Positions 17,574-25,971 of a stretch of DNA of 64,000 nucleotides are shown here, in pieces. This stretch comes from an uncultured Pirellulaceae bacterium (GTDB lineage Bacteria; Planctomycetota; Planctomycetia; Pirellulales; Pirellulaceae). Below the pieces are notes generated by a model, which did no database searches, was not told where the DNA came from, and saw nothing but the letters and a program-made list of their open reading frames with translations. The translations under genes and the position numbers were made by a program. The stretch is taken from positions 47,605 to 111,604 of the forward strand of contig CALJOA010000060.1 of NCBI GenBank assembly GCA_937981585.1, written 5' to 3'. Numbering within the stretch: the first letter of the stretch is position 1; each line of letters starts with the position of its first letter.

Positions 17574-17924
17574 CTACCCCGGTGGCCAATTTAGCTGTCT
17601 GCCAGCGAGTATGTGTAGATGCAAATGATCAACCGACTGGCCTCCGTTGAGGCCGCAGTTGGCAACCACTCGATATCCGTCTTGATCTACGCCGAGTTCT
17701 CGTGCGACTTTGCCGACGGTCATTAACAAGTGACCGGCCAACACGCGATCTTCTTCCTCCAAACTAGCTACGTTGACGATTTCCTTTTTGGGAATCAACA
17801 ACACATGGACCGGGGCTTGAGGCGAGACATCGTGAAACGCGAGACACAATTCGTCTTCGTAAACGATCTCTGCTGGAATTTCTTTATCGATGATCTTTTT
17901 GAAGATCGTTTTTTCTTGACTCAT
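17574..17924 (-). CDS. HIT family nucleotide-binding protein (HinT-like)
   Basis: A 116-residue histidine triad protein. The signature 'HLHLHILAG' has the three histidines at 100, 102 and 104. The N-terminal 'IFKKIIDKEIPAEIVYEDE' and 'FHDVSPQAPVHVLLIPKK' follow the HinT branch, which hydrolyses adenosine phosphoramidates and acyl-adenylates. Full length for the family. Cytoplasmic. Convergent with the Cys-rich lipoprotein gene; 139 bp separate it from the Trm112-like gene on the same strand. Confidence 0.95.
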   Translation of the reverse strand: MSQEKTIFKKIIDKEIPAEIVYEDELCLAFHDVSPQAPVHVLLIPKKEIVNVASLEEEDRVLAGHLLMTVGKVARELGVDQDGYRVVANCGLNGGQSVDHLHLHILAGRQLNWPPG

Positions 17925-18063
17925 GTTTGGGCTCTGATTCTGGTGATGAAACCGTTTCTGATTCGTAGCACGTGTGAACCAAAACGCGAAAACGGCTAAT
18001 AAAATTACAATCGCTCCGAGGCCGTGAATTATCTGGTCGCTTGGAGAACTTGCGATTCTCCCA

Positions 18064-18342
18064 CTAAGCCTCCTTATCGAGAGGAATCGCTTGATCGGCG
18101 ATCAAAATCACGATCCCTCCGCGAACGGGCAGAAGTAACGACTCGTCTTGATTTACAAATCCGGACTCAATGGGCACCTCGACGACCTGGCCAAGTTGAT
18201 TGAGCAGCTCACGACTCGCAATCCGTTCGTTGAGCCGAGACATCAACTGTTGGCTGGCAACTGTCAAATCGGACTTGGTTACCGGGCAACGAATCATTTG
18301 AATCAGGCTGGAAGAAAAATCGGAGGTGGAATTCTCAGACAT
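18064..18342 (-). CDS. Trm112-like small protein
   Basis: A 92-residue protein resembling the Trm112 family: N-terminal 'LIQMIRCPVTKSDLTVA' and C-terminal 'LLLPVRGGIVILI' correspond to the two halves of the zinc-ribbon-like domain. Only one Cys is present, so metal binding is probably lost. In bacteria these small proteins are often stand-alone and of unclear role; in eukaryotes and archaea Trm112 activates methyltransferases. Lone gene. Confidence 0.8.
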   Translation of the reverse strand: MSENSTSDFSSSLIQMIRCPVTKSDLTVASQQLMSRLNERIASRELLNQLGQVVEVPIESGFVNQDESLLLPVRGGIVILIADQAIPLDKEA

Positions 18343-18563
18343 AGGTCACAGTTGCGATAGGAAACAGTCGAAATCCGCGGCTTCAGAGTTCAAATTTCAG
18401 GCCAGCGATTGCTAATGCCGCGGCCAATCCACGGCAATGATAGCACCCAAGCCGTTCAGGGCTCAACAAGCCTGCGATTCGTATTGTTGGAAATAACGCG
18501 TTGGATTATTTAAAAGGCAGCCACGAAGGCGATTTCAAACGGTGTACTGAAGGAGTCAGTCAA

Positions 18564-19694
18564 ATGTCGCGGATATTTTCGTTCTCGAGTTTCGGTTTTT
18601 TCTTGGGATTGTTGGTTTGGGGCACCGCTACTGCGAACACTTCTTGGGCTAAACAAAAGTCGTCGGAACATTGGACGCCGGCACCTCCGGTTCCCAGCCA
18701 AATGGATTCCTGTGGACAACCATTCCTGTCGTTACTGGATGATGTAACGATCCAAAACCCGCGCGATGAGAACTTTTTCTCAATTGTGGCCAGGTGCGAA
18801 CTCAATGCACCAAACGACAGCGATCCCAAAACTACGTCTACGTGTTCAGTCCATTGCGCGGCTAGCAAAGCCAAGATCGACGACGAACTCGAGTGGGCGA
18901 CATTGCTGACTTACTCCTGCGACGACAAAACATGTAGCGACTGCCCACCGCTAGTCTTTACCAATAGCCCTCCGAGTTATGGAAGGCTCAGTTGCTTGGG
19001 AGGGGTGGGCAGCGGAACTGGCTCATCAAAAACTTCGGCTTGTGATACCGACAACTACCCACAATCTGCTGGCGACTCGATCTTGGATCAGTCCGAAAGT
19101 TACTGCGGACAAGTCTCCAAGTTGTTGGCAACAACGATCAACAGTAGCCAAGCGAGCTTCGAAGCGAAATCTGAGGCGATCGAGTTGGCGATGCAAATGG
19201 TCGCCGACAAAACCCGCGCCGACGCCGAACTTAAAATCAACGAAATCAAAGCCGTACACCAGAAACAAATCGTGCAACTACAGAACCAGTTGCTGGCTGC
19301 CAAAGACAGCCAGATGCACCAGTTGATAACCAAAGATGAAGAACCCCAAGGGCAACACCTGACAAACTTGGGTCACCCGTTTTGTTGTGGCGATGCAACT
19401 TCAATCGAGAAACCGACTCCAGTATTCGACCGATCTCGGATTCCCAGCAGTAGTTCACGGCTGGCATCCAAAATGTTAGCCGACAACCGAGCAAACGAAA
19501 TCGTCAAACTCAAGCAAGAGATCGATTTGATCAACGCCCGATTGAATAGACTTGTCAATCGACCCGTCCGGCCGGCAACACACCTTGAGCCGGTATACGT
19601 TCCTCAAAAAGAACTGCTCCCGATCCGCGATACTCCCGAGCGCCACTCGTATCGGAGGCTTGAGCCATCTCCACCACTGAAACGATTGCGTTAG
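18564..19694 (+). CDS. Secreted coiled-coil protein of unknown function
   Basis: A 376-residue protein. The ATG at 18564 is preceded by a strong 'aaggag' site and starts a signal peptide ('MSRIFSFSSFGFFLGLLVWG') ending near 'TATANTSWA'. The N-terminal half is Cys- and Ser-rich ('TYSCDDKTCSDCPP'). Residues of about 190-275 are strongly helical, with a probable coiled coil ('IELAMQMVADKTRADAELKI', 'AVHQKQIVQLQNQLLAAKDS'), and a second shorter helix lies near the end ('EIVKLKQEIDLINARLNRLV'). The tail is Pro/Arg-rich. Likely periplasmic or surface structural protein. No family recognised. Confidence 0.75.
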   Translation: MSRIFSFSSFGFFLGLLVWGTATANTSWAKQKSSEHWTPAPPVPSQMDSCGQPFLSLLDDVTIQNPRDENFFSIVARCELNAPNDSDPKTTSTCSVHCAASKAKIDDELEWATLLTYSCDDKTCSDCPPLVFTNSPPSYGRLSCLGGVGSGTGSSKTSACDTDNYPQSAGDSILDQSESYCGQVSKLLATTINSSQASFEAKSEAIELAMQMVADKTRADAELKINEIKAVHQKQIVQLQNQLLAAKDSQMHQLITKDEEPQGQHLTNLGHPFCCGDATSIEKPTPVFDRSRIPSSSSRLASKMLADNRANEIVKLKQEIDLINARLNRLVNRPVRPATHLEPVYVPQKELLPIRDTPERHSYRRLEPSPPLKRLR

Positions 19695-19707
19695 AGGAAA
19701 ACCGGCT

Positions 19708-19776
19708 CGGGAGAGCGAAGCTCCTGCTGAGCTGAAGTGCAAGATGACGCCGGCTCAGCAGGAGCTTTGCCCTCCC
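19708..19776. repeat. Long palindromic repeat between convergent genes
   Basis: Left arm 'cgggagagcgaagctcctgc' plus 'tgagc' (19708-19732) pairs with right arm 'gctcagcaggagctttgccc' plus 'tccc' (19753-19776), giving about 22 paired bases around a 20-nt loop. It lies between the convergent coiled-coil gene and bioD and could stop transcription from both sides, though no T-run follows. From memory, near-identical 'gctcggcaggagcttcgccc' repeats are scattered in planctomycete genomes, so it is probably a dispersed element. Confidence 0.65.
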
Positions 19777-19876
19777 AAGACATTTGTTTCTTCTTAAACA
19801 AACATTAGCCGCTCAAAAGAAGCGGCGGAACCTTACTCAAGGTATCCCCGCGACAAAGATGCGCTGGATGCGCTGA

Positions 19877-20611
19877 CTACTTGGCGGAATCTGCTTGTTG
19901 CACTTCTACATTAACGGGACTGCGTGCTACTTCCATCCAATCGACTTGATCATCAAAGGCCTCGCCTTCGTGTCGCAATCGCGCTAGAACTGGGGCTTGG
20001 GCTCGGCTGGCGATCTCTTCTCGATTGGATTCAATGCTGGGGTCGTTGTCAAAACTTCGCGAATCATTGAGCACAACTCCCGCCAGTGGAAGCCCGCCCC
20101 GAAAACAAGTCGCCGCAATCAGTGCACTCAACGTTTGATTGATCGCTCCGATGACATTGGGAGCCACCACGACCGTTGGATATCCAAAGTCGTATGCCAG
20201 ATCGGCAAAGTACTCATCATCGCTGATCGGTGTCATCAATCCACCGGCGCCTTCGACGACAATCACATCACATTCGTCTGCCCACACCTCGATGCCACGC
20301 CTGAGCGCTTGAGCATCCAATTCCCGGCCTTCACTACGGGCCGCCAAATGCGGAGCCAGCGGCGCCTGATACCGATTGGGGCAAACTGCGTCCAAACTCA
20401 AAGGTCGCCCAGCGACTTCCCAAAGTGCGACTGCGTCTTCGGAAACCAACTGCGGGCCATCAGCAATGCAGTCACTGGCGACCGGCTTGTACACGCCAAC
20501 GCGATGCCCCAAGGCAACAAGTTCCTTGACGATCAAAGTCGCAACGTAGGTTTTTCCGACTTCGGTATCAGTGCCGGAGATAAACAATCCGAGGGGTGGT
20601 TTCTTTAACAT
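19877..20611 (-). CDS. bioD: Dethiobiotin synthetase
   Basis: A 244-residue BioD: ATP-dependent carboxylation and ring closure of 7,8-diaminopelargonic acid to dethiobiotin, the penultimate step of biotin synthesis. The P-loop 'GTDTEVGKT' is at 13-21, followed by 'VGVYKPVASDC' with the substrate-binding lysine and 'VEGAGGLMTPI' for the second nucleotide motif. The length is normal. No other bio gene is in the window, so biotin genes are dispersed. Confidence 0.95.
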   Translation of the reverse strand: MLKKPPLGLFISGTDTEVGKTYVATLIVKELVALGHRVGVYKPVASDCIADGPQLVSEDAVALWEVAGRPLSLDAVCPNRYQAPLAPHLAARSEGRELDAQALRRGIEVWADECDVIVVEGAGGLMTPISDDEYFADLAYDFGYPTVVVAPNVIGAINQTLSALIAATCFRGGLPLAGVVLNDSRSFDNDPSIESNREEIASRAQAPVLARLRHEGEAFDDQVDWMEVARSPVNVEVQQADSAK

Positions 20612-20795
20612 GCCGTAAGACTAACATTGAATTTTTGGCCGTCCAGTGGTTACCCAAAATCTCGTTTGATCCGATGCGGGATGGCTCGGTTTCGAGATTC
20701 GACCGACCTGAAAATCGGCTTCTTGCTTGGATATTTATACATCGGAGAAGCCTTGTGGCTTGTCCAACTATTCGTCGAAAAAACGTCGCAAACCA

Positions 20796-21707
20796 ATGAA
20801 TACCTCTGAATCATCTTCGACACCTTCGCCCAATCCCGTCACCAATCCAGTTCAGGTCGCGGCGATTCAGTTGACCTGTTCTCCCGACGTCAAGCAGAAC
20901 GTTGAAAACACGATTGGCCAGATCGTGGCCGCAGCAGAGAAAGGTGCAAAACTGATCTGTCTTCAGGAGCTTTTTGCAAGCCAGTACTTCTGTCAGTCCG
21001 AAGACCACGAGCAATTCGCATTGGCTGAATCGATTCCCGGCCCGACAACTGATCGCCTATGCGACGTCGCAAAATCTAACAACGTCGTGATTGTGGCGGG
21101 ACTGTTCGAACGACGAACTGCTGGACTGTTTCACAACTCTGCCGTTGTCATTGAGTCCGACGGCTCAATTCTGGGCACGTATCGGAAGATGCACATTCCC
21201 GATGACCCATTCTTTTATGAAAAGTTCTATTTCACTCCCGGCGACCTTGGGTTCAAAAGTTTTACGACATCAGTCGGCAAGGTCGGTGTCTGCATTTGCT
21301 GGGACCTGTGGTTTCCAGAATCGGCTCGATTGACCGCACTTGCGGGAGCCGAAATCCTCGTCTACCCAACTGCGATCGGCTGGCAAGCATCGGAGAAATC
21401 CGAGTTTGGCGCCAGCCAACTCGACGCCTGGCAAACCATGATGCGTTCACACGCGATTGCAAACGGCGTGTTTCTGGTGGCCCCAAATCGGGTGGGCGTA
21501 GAAGACAATATCGAGTTCTGGGGCTCTTCGTTCATCTGCGATCCCTACGGGAATTTGATCACAGTCGCTGCCCGTGACAAACCGGAAACATTGATCAGCG
21601 AATGCGATCTGAGCTTGGTCGAAACTGCCCGGACGCATTGGCCGTTTTTTCGCGATCGGCGAATTGATGCTTATGATGGTCTGCTTAAACGCTGGAACGA
21701 CAAGTAA
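20796..21707 (+). CDS. aguB: N-carbamoylputrescine amidase-like carbon-nitrogen hydrolase
   Basis: A 303-residue nitrilase-superfamily enzyme with the E-K-C triad: E58 in 'LQELF', K131 in 'YRKMHIPDDP' and C168 in 'CICWDLWFPE'. The segment 'HIPDDPFFYEKFYFTPGD' is characteristic of N-carbamoylputrescine amidases, which release putrescine, CO2 and ammonia in the arginine/agmatine route. I chose the ATG at 20796, so the N-terminus carries a short Ser/Pro-rich tail before the domain. Its usual partner agmatine deiminase (aguA) is not in the window. The protein is cytoplasmic. Confidence 0.9.
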   Translation: MNTSESSSTPSPNPVTNPVQVAAIQLTCSPDVKQNVENTIGQIVAAAEKGAKLICLQELFASQYFCQSEDHEQFALAESIPGPTTDRLCDVAKSNNVVIVAGLFERRTAGLFHNSAVVIESDGSILGTYRKMHIPDDPFFYEKFYFTPGDLGFKSFTTSVGKVGVCICWDLWFPESARLTALAGAEILVYPTAIGWQASEKSEFGASQLDAWQTMMRSHAIANGVFLVAPNRVGVEDNIEFWGSSFICDPYGNLITVAARDKPETLISECDLSLVETARTHWPFFRDRRIDAYDGLLKRWNDK

Positions 21708-21830
21708 TTTTTGATCATCGTTCCTTGAAACAAACTCTTGGAGAAAGGGCGACCCCACGGCCGATCTACATCGTGCACCTGAACATTTGGTCAGCCACAG
21801 CCAGTGCTCGGGGTCGACCCAACAGTCTTT

Positions 21831-24641
21831 TTATTCCCAATCACCCACCAGCGTCACAACGCCAGTCGGATTGGCAACGGTTGCTGTATCTGTCCCTCCG
21901 TTAGAAGAGATGGCTCGGACATTGTCCATGTGCAACCACGAATGCGACATCGTCGACGAAGTCAACGTCGTTGCGTCTTGGTCAACCGACAACGTATCGT
22001 CACCTGATGAATCGGTTAAGATCACTCGGTCGAATCCACCGCTTTGAGTCGAATGGGTTGATTGATTGACGTCTTTCACCAACGCCCAGAAACCACTGCT
22101 TGAGTAGCGAAGGCTATTTTCTGAAACTCTCAAAATTTGGTTTCCGTCGTCACCCGAGAAACTTACGGAATCACTGTTCCCGACCGCTCCATTGAATGTC
22201 GAGCGAGAAAATTCAATCGCGTTGATAAGTTTGCCGTTATAGTCGATCGACAATAGATCGGGCGAAACAGAAATCGTCTTTGCCCCTAGCGGTAAATCAA
22301 CCGTTGCGATGTCGGATGCTTCAGTTGAGACGATATTGGTCACTGCGAAATCCCAGACCCGGCGATTTCTTGCTCCCCAACGCAAGCTCACCACATCCAG
22401 ATCGGTATAAAGCCGGTCAACTCCAGCCGTGTCGTACAACCAGGCCGTATCGTTGCCGGCAGTTGATGTGCAATATAGAAACCGGAAATTGTCGGCAATC
22501 AGTTTCACATTCGGGGTCTCTAGCGTCGACTCTTCGTGCGTCGAACTCAGCGTATCATCCCCAGCAGAATCGACGAACGTGACGGTGCTGCCAAGCTGGC
22601 GTGCATAAAAGTAGGCTTCCTCGATTTGGTCGTATTGGACTCGGAAGCCATCTCCGACGACCGCCATAAAATCCTCGCGAATTCTGAAGTGTTGATTCTT
22701 CGATTCGCTGAGCGTCTCAAGTCGATCATCGCCACCAAGCCCGACAAAGTTGACGGTCGACAGAGGCGTCGGCAAGCTAAACATCACAGTCTGACCGTTG
22801 ATGTCAACTCGATCAGTCGTCTCAAGATCGAACTCAAACAAGTCATCGCCTGACGTACCGTAAATCGATAAACTTCCGTCGGTCGAATTGGTCACCAGTT
22901 GTACAGTAAGCGGATCGGTTCCAGGTTCGACATTTACAAGGTGATAGTTTGTTCTTCCTGTAACCGGATGGACCGTCGTCACCAGATAGGTTCCATGGAA
23001 ACCGTTAAACAGAACTTCGGCATCGGAACCTGAATTGTCATCTAACGACGTTGTCCACTCGTCGATCAGATCAAAATAGCGTTGCCCTTGAGCGTTCACG
23101 GTCCAGTCGAGATCGACCATCGACGCGTCGGCACCACGCCAATGAGTTCCGGCCCAAAAACCCCACATGTTGATACCGCGAGCTTCCGGCAGAGAAAACG
23201 CATAACGATAGAAGTCCTCAAGGTTCTCGGCACGCACATCAGCGTCCGGATTCTCAAAGTCAAACTCCGTGAACCAGATATCAATTCCCAGGGTGCTCAA
23301 CTTCGAAACCGCGATTTCGATTCCTTTGGGAGAAACGAAACCCTCATAGAAATGCGATTGGAGTCCGATACCGCCCACATCCGCGCCATCAGTGACAAGG
23401 CCTTGAATCAAGTCGTAGTACCGTTGGGTCTTGATTGTGGAGTTTGTCAAAGAATGCTCATTGGTGAGCAGATCGGCGTTGGGGGCTTCTTGACGAGCCA
23501 GTTGAAACATTGCCGGCCGATAGGATTCGCCCAACGTATCGGCCAGCCAGTCCTCATCCAGCATTTCGTTGGAGACGTCCCATCCAAACAGATCGTCACC
23601 AAAATGATTTGTCGCATTGATGATACGCTCGTCCAATTCGGCTTGCACTTCAGCGGGCGACAAAGACAAAAGCCAATCCGGAAGAAAAGTCGTTGAAGGA
23701 TAAGCTAACGCGTGCCCCTTAACCGAGATTCCATTTGACTGAGCAAAATCAATTGCAAAATCGGCTTTTGAATAGTCCTCAACCCCTTGGACTTGTTCAG
23801 TCGGTTTCCATTGGGAAAACCACTCGATTGTCGCCCACTCAAAATTTTGCTTGAAGAAATCAGCGTAAATTGGATCGGTTCGAACCGCATCATTCAAAGT
23901 TGAACCGAATGCAAATCGGTGTTTGATCTGTTGAACGTTGACGTCCATGTTGGCAACGGGGTTGCCCGTTTGGCTGACAAACTTCAATTCCACATCACGT
24001 TTTCGATGAAGTGCAATTCTGGCATCGGCTGCAGGTCGCCAATCGTTCTCAGCAACGACCACTGAATCAACCAGAAAATCGAATTCTCCTGTTCCGGCGG
24101 GCGCTTGATCTTGAAACGTTCCATTGATGATCAGTTTTAGTTCCGTGATCGGCCCGTTCGCATGCAAGGTGAATCCACCCTCCAACAGCGTCCATTGGGT
24201 GTCGACTGCAACCACGTCGCCGATCGATGTATAGCGAGGCTGGCCGTTGTTGCGATCATCAGTTTGTTGAATCTCCAAACGCACATGTCGTGACCCAGGA
24301 TCGGCTAGTTTGACATACGCAGTGAAGTGATAGTCTTTGCCGATTTCCAAATCGCCTTGGAGGTCCTGCCAGGCACCGTGCCAGTGTTCCTGGCGATTGT
24401 GAACCAGGCAGGCGTTGGTTCCTTCGTATGAGTCAGTGCTGAGGTCTATTTGACCTGGTCCCCATGGATCCCAACTGGTCGTTGATCCTTCAAATCCACC
24501 ATTTTCAATGATTTGCGCAGAAGCAGGTGACGCCAGAAATAGCAGTGCGAAGAAAGCGAGTCCGACTCGGATCGAACTGAAGAGCAAAGAAGGATGCAGA
24601 AGAAACTTCAATCGACGGAATGTCGCGTTGGGAAGAGGCAT
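21831..24641 (-). CDS. Secreted GH10 endo-xylanase-like protein with CBM-like N-domain and C-terminal repeats
   Basis: A 936-residue exported protein. A signal peptide ends at 'ASPASA' (about 42). Residues 43-200 form a carbohydrate-binding-like beta-sandwich ('IIENGGFEGSTTSWDPWGPG'). The glycoside hydrolase family 10 barrel spans about 235-530, with acid/base E359 in 'WDVSNEML' and nucleophile E459 in 'WFTEFDF'; 'KGHALAYPS' and 'GIGLQSHFY' are further family motifs. GH10 enzymes cleave beta-1,4-xylan. The last 400 residues contain repeated 'GDDTLS' units (for example 'SAGDDTLSS', 'SSGDDTLSV') of unknown function, perhaps adhesive. No dockerin or anchor seen. Lone gene, not part of a visible polysaccharide utilisation cluster. 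Confidence 0.9.
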   Translation of the reverse strand: MPLPNATFRRLKFLLHPSLLFSSIRVGLAFFALLFLASPASAQIIENGGFEGSTTSWDPWGPGQIDLSTDSYEGTNACLVHNRQEHWHGAWQDLQGDLEIGKDYHFTAYVKLADPGSRHVRLEIQQTDDRNNGQPRYTSIGDVVAVDTQWTLLEGGFTLHANGPITELKLIINGTFQDQAPAGTGEFDFLVDSVVVAENDWRPAADARIALHRKRDVELKFVSQTGNPVANMDVNVQQIKHRFAFGSTLNDAVRTDPIYADFFKQNFEWATIEWFSQWKPTEQVQGVEDYSKADFAIDFAQSNGISVKGHALAYPSTTFLPDWLLSLSPAEVQAELDERIINATNHFGDDLFGWDVSNEMLDEDWLADTLGESYRPAMFQLARQEAPNADLLTNEHSLTNSTIKTQRYYDLIQGLVTDGADVGGIGLQSHFYEGFVSPKGIEIAVSKLSTLGIDIWFTEFDFENPDADVRAENLEDFYRYAFSLPEARGINMWGFWAGTHWRGADASMVDLDWTVNAQGQRYFDLIDEWTTSLDDNSGSDAEVLFNGFHGTYLVTTVHPVTGRTNYHLVNVEPGTDPLTVQLVTNSTDGSLSIYGTSGDDLFEFDLETTDRVDINGQTVMFSLPTPLSTVNFVGLGGDDRLETLSESKNQHFRIREDFMAVVGDGFRVQYDQIEEAYFYARQLGSTVTFVDSAGDDTLSSTHEESTLETPNVKLIADNFRFLYCTSTAGNDTAWLYDTAGVDRLYTDLDVVSLRWGARNRRVWDFAVTNIVSTEASDIATVDLPLGAKTISVSPDLLSIDYNGKLINAIEFSRSTFNGAVGNSDSVSFSGDDGNQILRVSENSLRYSSSGFWALVKDVNQSTHSTQSGGFDRVILTDSSGDDTLSVDQDATTLTSSTMSHSWLHMDNVRAISSNGGTDTATVANPTGVVTLVGDWE

Positions 24642-24835
24642 GAATTTGATCTTGGGAGCTAATTAGGGTGAACAAGTCGTGCACCATGATAGTCGTACGC
24701 AAACGCAAAACAAATAGATCCGCAGGGTTGGTGGGCTTTCTCACCATTTGAGCCCATTTGAAATCAGCTTTATTCCTGTATTTGCTCGATAGCCGGGCGC
24801 ATGTCCCATGAAGTTAGTTGCGCGGCCTTTCCTCT

Positions 24836-24872
24836 TACTCTTGCCCGACTCGAGTTTTACTTAATTGAAATG
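24836..24872. repeat. Copy 1 of a dispersed 37-bp repeat
   Basis: The 23-mer 'tactcttgcccgactcgagt' plus 'ttt' at 24836-24858 recurs exactly at 43930-43952, and after four differing bases both continue with 'aattgaaatg'. 33 of 37 positions are identical. This copy begins 15 nt past the stop of trmB. It contains the 8-bp palindrome 'actcgagt'. Confidence 0.7.
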
Positions 24873-24886
24873 GAAGCCCAATCACT

Positions 24887-25531
24887 CTACAAACTCTTCT
24901 TGAACTGTGCCCGAAAAACGTCGTGATCGTACTTTCGCATCCGCCGCTCAAAATGCGTCCGGTAATCCATGTCGTGCTCGGCTGGCGTCGCTTCAACATG
25001 AATCGGCGGGGAAAGATCGGAATGCTCAGCAAGCTTCTCGATTGTTTCTTCAAAGTACTGCTCAACGTCGGTCCAGAAGTGGAAGACGCCACCAGGAACC
25101 AACACTCGCTCAAGATCGGCGATAAAGCCTGGTTGAATCACGCGCCGGCGTCGATGTCGCTCTTTCCACCACGGATCGGGGAAGTAAACATGAACCGCGA
25201 CGGCACACTGATCAGGTAGCAGTTCTCGAAAAAACTTCAGTCCATCGCCGCGTAACATCACGGCATTGTTGCGTTCTGATTTGGCCAACCGATAAGCCGC
25301 AAACTTGCAATACTTGTGCGCGATCTCGTTGCCAATGTAGTTTCGCTCTGGGTGCTTACCGGATTCATTGAGCACAAACAGGCCTTTGCCGCTTCCGATC
25401 TCAATCTCCAGATCCGAACTTTGCGGGAACAAAGACTGCGGACAAAACGGAGCCCGCAAGTCATCCACTTCGGAGATGTGCCTACTGAAGTCGATTTCCG
25501 GATCAAGTTTTGGAAGCGCTCTGCGACCCAT
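24887..25531 (-). CDS. trmB: tRNA (guanine-N7-)-methyltransferase
   Basis: A 214-residue TrmB, which makes m7G46 in tRNA using S-adenosylmethionine. Visible motifs are the SAM-binding 'LEIEIGSGKGLF', 'NYIGNEI', the catalytic-region 'VYFPDPWWKERHRRRR' and 'GGVFHFWTDVE'. The frame is open up to a TTG at 25588, but that would place the start inside the terminator hairpin of the small gene upstream; the ATG at 25531 with 'agagg' in front is the better start ('MGRRALPKLD'). Lone housekeeping gene directly after the bL37-like gene. Confidence 0.95.
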   Translation of the reverse strand: MGRRALPKLDPEIDFSRHISEVDDLRAPFCPQSLFPQSSDLEIEIGSGKGLFVLNESGKHPERNYIGNEIAHKYCKFAAYRLAKSERNNAVMLRGDGLKFFRELLPDQCAVAVHVYFPDPWWKERHRRRRVIQPGFIADLERVLVPGGVFHFWTDVEQYFEETIEKLAEHSDLSPPIHVEATPAEHDMDYRTHFERRMRKYDHDVFRAQFKKSL

Positions 25532-25567
25532 CTTGAACAAACCTCTGAACAAATCTTTAGCGTTGGC

Positions 25568-25597
25568 GAAAAAAAAGAAACGGCTCAAAGCCGTTTC
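25568..25597 (-). terminator. Intrinsic terminator after the bL37-like gene
   Basis: On the minus strand a perfect 9-bp stem 'gaaacggct' / 'agccgtttc' with a 3-nt loop (25577-25597) is followed by a run of eight T. It lies about 70 nt after the stop of the 33-residue basic protein and before the trmB start, so it ends the small gene's transcript. Confidence 0.88.
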
Positions 25598-25668
25598 TAA
25601 TGTTAATCAAACGATCTGATCCCGAAACGAATTTCGCAGCGGAACGACGGGACCAAGCCCGTGAATTC

Positions 25669-25770
25669 TTACGGAGTCTTGATCTTTTTGTTCTTGGCTT
25701 TTCGGCCACGGTTGTTGGCTGGTCGTTTTCCGTGATTTGCTTTTTTGACTTTGTGACTTGGCTTGGCCAT
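25669..25770 (-). CDS. 33-residue basic protein resembling ribosomal protein bL37
   Basis: A very short gene: ATG at 25770, stop TAA at 25669-25671, good ribosome site ('gagga', 9 nt before the ATG) and an intrinsic terminator downstream. The product is about half Lys/Arg/His with the motif 'KKANHGKRPAN' at 9-19. To my recollection 'ANHGKRPN' is the end of the small actinobacterial large-subunit protein bL37, found in mycobacterial ribosome structures; here the motif is followed by 14 more basic residues. By composition and gene structure (own promoter region, SD site, terminator) a ribosomal or rRNA-binding role is likely. The identification rests on the motif only. Confidence 0.75.
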   Translation of the reverse strand: MAKPSHKVKKANHGKRPANNRGRKAKNKKIKTP

Positions 25771-25971
25771 GATTCTATCCTCAGTTATTTCGCGTTGAAT
25801 TGGCTGTTTTGATGAAAACGTATTCTGTACTACGGAGCGGAAAATTCGGGTCAGGTTCGCCGCTCAAGCCCGCCTCAGCTCAACAACAGGCTACCAAGCG
25901 TATCGGCTAATCGTAAGGTCTATCGTGCATTTATTTCCGGCGAAGCGGCGATTGCTCGCGTCTGGCACGAA

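Noticed and set aside
21747..21820. Imperfect palindrome 'gggcgacccc' / 'ggggtcgaccc' between aguB and the GH10 gene
   Set aside because: Long loop and a bulge, no T-run at a useful distance; not strong enough to call a terminator or repeat.
25532..25588. N-terminal extension of TrmB from a TTG at 25588
   Set aside because: It would be translated from within the terminator hairpin and T-run of the preceding small gene; the ATG at 25531 has a ribosome site.
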